Source: Chamaea fasciata (lineage: Eukaryota; Chordata; Aves; Passeriformes; Sylviidae). Taken from it: 64,000 nucleotides of DNA. Positions 58,100-64,000 of this stretch are shown piece after piece. Each line of letters begins with the position of its first letter. Within the stretch, counting starts at the first letter, position 1. The DNA lies in the NCBI GenBank assembly GCA_029207755.1, contig JARCOQ010000074.1, forward strand, positions 1-64,000, written 5' to 3'. The notes beneath the pieces are model-generated. The model was not told where the DNA came from, ran no database searches, and was given only the letters and a program-made list of their open reading frames with translations. The position numbers were made by a program, and so were the translations under genes.

Positions 58100-59210
58100 G
58101 TTCAGCCTTCAGCTCTTCAGTTCAGGAATTCAGTGGCCCAGGGCTCCATCAACATTCAGAACACGTTAACAGGCCAAGCCTCGGGGAATAATTTGATTTA
58201 AGTTTTCAAATTTTTCTGGTTAATTGGACAGATTTTAGAACTGTCCTCCAAGTGAATGTATAATATTTTAAAGGACACTGAGAAAAGATTTTTATGGTCC
58301 TGTTTAGAGGTTTTATTCCCTATTAATACACTGATATGTGCAATCTCCAATTGGCATTGAATCCAAGTGAGACATAGACTTTAAAGAATTAAGGATTTTA
58401 GAGAGGTTAAGATTTTAGTTAGAGATAAGCTTTGTAGGAATTAATTAAAGTTTGCTAAAAATTAAAAGTTTGTGGTTAGTTAAGGGAAACCAGATTTGAA
58501 TTAACTTTCCCAGGCCTCAATAACTGATTGCTTGTCAACTTTATGTTTTGCTTAGCTGGGTTTGTAATGAAGAACAGAGAACCTGATAAATAGATTTAGG
58601 AGCACAAGACGATTACAGAAACTCCCTATTCAGAAACCCATTGAAAGTCATGCACCTGGAGAAATGGGAGTCCTACCAGAGCTCATTTGTCACATTTGCA
58701 TTGAAAAGGTAGAAAGTTCAGAGCAAGGACGACTCATCTTACTTTCTTATTTTAAGCCCCCCTCCCCTTGAAAAGGAGCACCGACCCATTTCCAAGGCCA
58801 AACTAGCATGCTTAATTGTTTTTTTGCTAGTTACCATACTAAGCGGAGAATGGGATGGGGGGGAGGGGGCTCTGAGTACGCATTTGTGTTTTGGGTATTC
58901 AACATCTTTGTAAATAAAAGGACTCTGTGATTGTCTGTAAATTGCGGTGTGTATTTGGGAGCCACCCCGCATGCCGCCCGGTGCTGCAACAGACATACAC
59001 TTTCTAACTTTAAACTGTTAGAAAGTTTTTGTCCCCCTCAGTTGGATATCAGTATTAGCTCGATATTCATATTTTTTTAATAAATCACAAGTACCTTCTA
59101 ATTCACTTTGAATAGCTATGAAAATCAAGGCCCTTCCTGACTGACAATCAATCAGACTCTGTCCCTACCCCCACCCCACCATTTCCCCCATCCAAGCCCT
59201 GGGACTCAGA
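58100..59210. repeat. Diverged repeat unit, copy 1 (partner 61830-62200), with LTR insertion
   Basis: 58110-58340 matches 61835-62045, sharing AGCTCTTCAGTTCAGGAATT and later short words. 59041-59210 matches 62050-62200, sharing ATCAAGxCCCTTCxTG and CACAATCAATCxGACTxTGT-like words. Between them copy 1 holds the 58385-59040 LTR-like insert that copy 2 lacks. Confidence 0.6.
58385..59040 (+). mobile_element. LTR-like repeat, plus-strand copy
   Basis: Counterpart of 54421-55110. It includes GTAAATAAAAGGACTCTGTG near 58912, a TATA- or polyadenylation-like word, and ends near CCCCCTCA before GTTGGATATC. The 5' boundary is approximate. No internal genes adjoin it. Confidence 0.6.
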
Positions 59211-61829
59211 GCAGCCTTGTGCAAATCTGAGCTCCTTCCACCCCAGGCTGCACCTGCAGCTTTCAGCTCCTTGGCTCCAATTCCCACCTGCTTTCCTTGG
59301 AGGAGCTGCCTGAGACACAGAGGGATGTTCATTTCTTGTCAGCACACAAACCCAGGGGAAGGCACAGCTGCGTAAAATGCAAAAGTCATTTCTCTGCTGG
59401 GTATTAACATCCACTTTCCACAGCAGACACTCTCAGACCAATGGAAAAGACCTCCTGTGCCCAGCACAGATCCCAAGGTCTCCCCAAAGCCTCCCTGCCC
59501 CGATTCTGGCCAGATTTGTTTTTTGCACACGCTGAAGACAGGAGCTCCCTCCATGCCTAGAGGAAGGAAAAGAGAACAAGTGGATGAAGAGCTCTCCTGT
59601 GCAGAGCCAAGGTGCAAGTGCCACCGGAGTGGGAACCACAACTCACCAGGTTTGTGTCCTTTGGGGCTCCGGGACTGGTGAGACTCAGAGGCACAGAAAG
59701 GTTTCTTGCCAACAAGCAGAAGTTGAACACCATACAGTTTAATAAGCATCCCAGCTCTTCCCTCAGCTCTCTGTGATGTCCCAGCAGCATCTGACATGTC
59801 CACCATCCCCAAGGGCTTTCCATGCAGGAAGAGTTTTCGACAAAGACATACGAAAAGGAAATTCTGTGATAGATACAAACACACTTAAGATGTTGACTGA
59901 TACGATACTTCTGTGAACTTCAGAGAGATTGGGCAACTGCCTGAAGATCAAAGCATGAAACCAGTCAGTTGAGAGGCACTTGAATGACCAGAGAGTGTCT
60001 GGAGGAGGAAATCAGGGAGACTCGGGAAGGACATAGATCCAGCTGGTCTAGTAAAGAAATGTCCATAGTCATGGCAATTGAAACAGGAGAGCTAGAAACA
60101 CCAGAAGGAATAGGTGAAGAAAATAATAAACGGAATCTTTTTGACACAACTAGAGAAGAGCAGTATTTCTTGTTATGCCATCAGTAGAAGAATATAGTAG
60201 ATCCAGGAAATTTCTGGTGGGAAAACTTTGCCATTTCCTCAACTACTCAAACGACCCAGATAATAAAAATATGCTTGTATATTATGAAATGCACAAGTAC
60301 GAAAACCTGTGCCCCTTTCCAGGCAGACATCAGCTGTGTGTGCATGAACAGGCGGTGCCACTTGTGCCCCGAGGTGCCGAGCTGGGATTGGCATCTCTCA
60401 GAGAACAGCTGTAGGAGGAGCAGCGCACCTTGCAAGGTGCATGTCCCGGAGAGCCCCAGAGGGCTCCTGTCCCATAAACATCTGCTCTGCTCCAGGCTGA
60501 AACAGGGACCAGCATGGTGCCAGGATCATCAGAGAACAGGATGAGTGCTGGAATTCAATCCCCTGCCCATCCCGCAGCAGCCCTGCCTTTCCCTCCCCAA
60601 GCCCTGGTCTCCAGCACAGCCATGGAGGCTCTTTGGGCTCTGGACTTTTCCTGCAGCCACCAAGGGCAACTGAGCTGTGCCTTTGGCACAGTCAGCCCTG
60701 CCCAGCGCAGGCGATGCCCAGCAATTCCTCGCGTGTGCCTGGCCTTGCTGTCAGCCCCGGCAGCGGCCGCGTGGCCCCTTTGTGCCGCCCTGGGCCAGCC
60801 ACGGTGCCACAGCCCCCGCGCGGGACAGGAGCACTGCGGGGGGGAACGGCCCCTGTGCCGTGGTGCCCACAGCAGCCTTGGGGCTCTGTGCCCCATGGCC
60901 TCCCTGCTGGGCAGCCTCTGCCAGCTCCTGCACAGCCCGTGGCCCCTGTGGGCCCGCACAGACAGCCCTGCCCCAGGCTCTGCCGGGCTCTGGGCCAGCA
61001 GAGAGGCCGGGCAGGGCTGGCCATGGCCAGGAACAGGCCCTGAGCCCCACGGGAGGATGGAGCTGGGCCAGAGCCAAACTGCCCCGCAAACCTGGGCTGA
61101 GCAGCCGGGGCTGGCAATGCCTGGGGACAGAGGCTGGCATGGGTGACAAATGTCCTGGCCCCCTCCCTGCTCTGTCCGTGCCACCAAGGGCACAGAGCAG
61201 CCTCCTCTGTGGGGCACTTGCCTGTTTTCAATGCCTTCCACAGGCGCTGGCCCTGCCCCACAAGGGCTGGCCTGAGTCCTGCCCCTGCACGCTCACACAG
61301 GCTGAGATGGACACTGATGGTTTCTGGGTCAGGCTCTCCCAGCCCAGCCCAGCTCCCTGCAAGCTCTGCCAGCTGCCCTGAGCTCTCTGCAGCACCAGGG
61401 GTCTCTCCCCAGCACAGCCCAGCCACCTCTGGCCCCACAGCTCTGCTCAGGGCAGGCGGCTCTGGGCAGGGGCCCCACGGCCTCAGCCCCTCGCAAGGGC
61501 ACAGCAGCAGCTGCAGCTCAGAGAGGACTCAGCCCCAGCCATGGGGAAGGTGCTGGGCCAAGGCAGAAGAGGCTTCCTGTGTGCCCTGCTCCCCTGTCCC
61601 TGAGGTCCTGAGAGCTCTGCAGCCCCTGCTGCCATCCCATCTGCCCAGGCCGGCACAACAGCGCCAGCCTTGGGGCCCTGCAGAGCTGCTCCTGCTCCAG
61701 GCCCAGGGCCCATCCCCAAGCTGGGGCAGCCAGAAAGCTGTGCCCATTTCTGTTCATTCCTGCTCTGATGAGGATGGATCTTCAGCCCCTTGCAGGCTGA
61801 TGATGAATTTTACTACTGCAGGGGCCTCT
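59211..61829. other. No gene recognised over 2.6 kb
   Basis: 59211-60500 is ordinary sequence; 60550-61480 is GC-rich with long chance frames on both strands (the longest about 250 codons on the minus strand). No domain, splice structure or named repeat was recognised. Confidence 0.35.
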
Positions 61830-62200
61830 TCTTTCTTGAGCTCTTCAGTTCAGGAATTCAGTGAGAAAGGCTCATCAATATTTGTTCAAAACGCTCAAAC
61901 AAGAAAAGCCCCTGGAAATATTTTAAGCTTTCAATTCTTCTGTGGTCAATTATAGAGATTTCAGAAGTGTATTCAAAGTGAATATAATGTATAGAAAACA
62001 AGGCAGAGAGAACTGTTTTGACCTGTTTCATGATCCTGTTTGTAGACTGATATCAGCAATGGCCAAATGATATTGACCCCCAACACATTCTAATGCAGTC
62101 TGAATAGATATGAAAAATCAAGACCCTTCATGGCTCACAATCAATCCGACTTTGTCCCACCCCCTCCCCACCATTTCCCTCACCCAGCCCCTGGCACTCC
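61830..62200. repeat. Diverged repeat unit, copy 2 (partner 58100-59210)
   Basis: Same orientation as copy 1 and without the LTR-like insert. See copy 1 for the shared words. Confidence 0.6.
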
Positions 62201-62264
62201 TACGGATCAGGAATGGTGTGGCCAGCAGGAGCAGGGCAGTGATTCTTCCCCTGTGCTCGGCACT

Positions 62265-62528
62265 GGTTGGGCAGCACCTCGAGTGCTGCGCCCAGTTCTG
62301 GGCCCCCCAATTTAGGAAGGACATGGAGGGGCTGGAGCGTGTCCAGAGAAGGGCAACAAGGGTGCTGAGGGGTCTGGAGCACAAGTCCTGTGAGGAGCAG
62401 CTGAGGGGTCTGGGGCTGTTCATCCTGGAGAAGACGAGGCTCAGGGGAGACAAGGTGGTGTCAGGGCACAGGTTGGACTTGATGATGTCCAAGGTCTTTT
62501 CCAACCTTGCTGATTCCGTGATTCTCTG
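62265..62528 (+). mobile_element. CR1 LINE 3'-end fragment
   Basis: Sense-strand CR1 tail: CTGCGCCCAGTTCTGGGCCC, then GGACATGGAGGGGCTGGAGC, then GTCCAGAGAAGGGCAACAAG, then GACAAGGTGGTGTCAGGGCA and GACTTGATGATGTCCAAGGT. It ends in TTCCGTGATTCTCTGA, a diverged form of the CR1 terminal ATTCTATG repeat. One of the better preserved CR1 tails in the window. Confidence 0.9.
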
Positions 62529-63032
62529 AAACCAGCCTTGCAGCAGTTGCAGGATGAGGCCTGGGCCTCCTCTCCAGAAGGTGCAGCAGCCCAGGTCCCT
62601 CAGCTTCTCCTCACAGCCCCAAAGCCCATCCTGTCAGTCCTGCAGAGCCTCTGCAGCTCCTCCTCATGGCCCAGAACAGGGAGCCCCACAGCCAGACACA
62701 CCAGCCCACACGTGCCCCCCTGGCCTGTGGTGCCTCTGGCAAGGGAGCAGCACAAGGCACTGCAGGAGCCTGCAGACAATTCCTGAAGCACTTGGAGGAT
62801 GATCCTGCACCCCAAGGGATGTTCCCATGATGCCAACTCAGGAAGTGAAATGGGGAGTGGGCCCAGAGAGGAAAGGGCAACCAGGGATGGGCTGTTTGCT
62901 GGGGAGAGAGCAGGGATGGGCAATAGGGAGAAATTTGTACCAGGAAAAGAAAGCCAGGGTGAAGCAAAGGAAATGCTCAGGGCAATTTGGGGATGGCTGC
63001 CAGGCAGCGCTTGGCTCTGAGCAACAACATCT
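62529..63032. other. No gene recognised
   Basis: GC-rich, then ordinary sequence up to the right arm of the inverted duplication. A 317-codon minus-strand frame runs from the duplicated arm into this stretch and is regarded as accidental. Confidence 0.35.
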
Positions 63033-64000
63033 GCAGTGGCACAGGAAACTCCCAGCTGATGGGAACAAACTTTCTGGCTGACTTCAGAGGCCACGACAGA
63101 ACTGAGTGGTTTCCCTCCTGTCCCCCAGCCCTTCCTGGCCCCAGGGGCTGATGGCATTTGTGCTCCCTCAGGTTCATCTCCCCACACCAACACCATGGGG
63201 GTGCTCAGGCCTGCTCTGGGCACTGCAAACAGGGGCTCCTGAGCCAGAGCTGTCGTGTCTGTGCCTGCAAGGATGCGGCCCCCGTGTGAGCTGGGAGAGA
63301 GGCCAGGGCTGCAGAGGGGGGATGTTGTTGGCAGGTGCATGAGGACGCTCTGGGACGCTGCCCGGGGGTGTCCAGCACAGTGGGGATGGATCAGCCCCTG
63401 CTCTGCTGCTCCTTCCCGTCTCCCCCAGGGACCCTGCAGAGCCCCAGCCGGGCTGTTTGCCCCCAGCCTGCCCACGGCCACCCTGGGGCTGCTCACGGGG
63501 CTTTTCCGTGCACAGCATTGGGCCTGGGCGTGTTCTGGAGAGAGCCTGGGCAAGGAGCCTGGAGCAGCGAGGCCCTGCCCTGAGGCGTCAGCGCTGCCCC
63601 AGCGGAGCCCATGGCCTGTCCCTGCTGCAGCCCCGGCACTGCCAGCCCCAGCCCTGTGCCCGGCGCCGAGAGCACTCCGGCCCTACAGCAACACCAGGGC
63701 CAGGAGGGCAGCGGGGCAGGGCCACGGGAGCAGCGCTGCCAACACCAAGGGCTGCTGCTCCTGGGCACAGCTGCTGTGCCAGCACTGATCTGCCCCCAGC
63801 TCTCATCCAGAGAAGAGAACCAAAGGGGGATCTCTGCAGAAAACTTGCCTGCCAGATCCTTGGGTTCCTTTAAAGCCACCAGGAGTGCAGCCCCTCATTG
63901 ACACAGTCTGTGGCCACAGGGAAGGTGGAGAGAAACAAAATGAGAAATGGCACAAACAGTGACACTGCTTTGTGGACAATATTACAAAAGTAAAACAAAG
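63033..64000 (-). repeat. Inverted duplication, right arm (continues beyond the window)
   Basis: Reverse complement of 53411-54376 with only a few differences. The last bases of the window pair with the sequence just after the olfactory receptor remnant, so the duplication continues and may include a second receptor copy in the opposite orientation. Confidence 0.9.

Noticed and set aside
60514..61438. Overlapping 130-250-codon frames on both strands
   Set aside because: Several frames are open at once in GC-rich DNA. No splice signals or recognisable protein.
63033..63888. Conserved proteins, because identical frames appear twice
   Set aside because: The identity comes from a recent inverted DNA duplication, and all frames on both strands are equally preserved.

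Overview
This is vertebrate nuclear DNA, almost certainly from a songbird (passerine). The evidence is spliced genes with GT/AG introns, many CR1 LINE fragments, avian-type endogenous retroviruses (ERVs), a bird-style family-14-like olfactory receptor remnant, and a PIM1-like kinase whose family is known to be expanded in zebra finch. There are no operons, bacterial genes or CRISPR arrays. Most open frames in the GC-rich parts are chance frames.

Layout. 1-3.5 kb is low-complexity G/C-asymmetric DNA, a minisatellite, and a GC-rich block carrying a four-copy ZNF143-like promoter motif array. 3.7-4.7 kb is an antisense CR1. 5.3-7.7 kb is an apparently intact five-exon PIM1-like kinase gene, followed at 8.0-9.1 kb by a decayed tandem copy. 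11.9-16 kb is a retroviral graveyard: CR1, a class II ERV reverse transcriptase remnant, an LTR and a dUTPase remnant. 16-18.1 kb is a compressed MHC-type remnant on the minus strand: MHC class I alpha-3 and transmembrane exons followed by flotillin-1-like exons. 18.9-36.3 kb is AT-rich, gene-free DNA that looks like an intron or intergenic desert. 36.6-37.5 kb is an ~83-bp satellite that changes orientation twice. 37.8-38.5 kb holds an HSF5-like DNA-binding-domain gene (minus) with a CGGCT repeat at its 5' end. 42.3-45.9 kb is a minus-strand provirus with LTR, serine-tRNA-type primer site and an uninterrupted 810-codon gag-pol fusion frame. 46-64 kb is a subtelomere-like patchwork of repeats around an olfactory receptor pseudogene, with a ~970-bp near-identical inverted duplication whose second arm runs off the window end.

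Two protein-coding loci look potentially functional for the host: the PIM1-like kinase and the HSF5-like gene. The long ERV frame is a third open frame of uncertain status. MHC class I, FLOT1 and PIM1 are all linked to the MHC chromosome arm in mammals, so their proximity here suggests (inference) a songbird MHC-type microchromosome or an unplaced GC-rich scaffold. The AT-rich central block is unlike its flanks, so an assembly join should be excluded.
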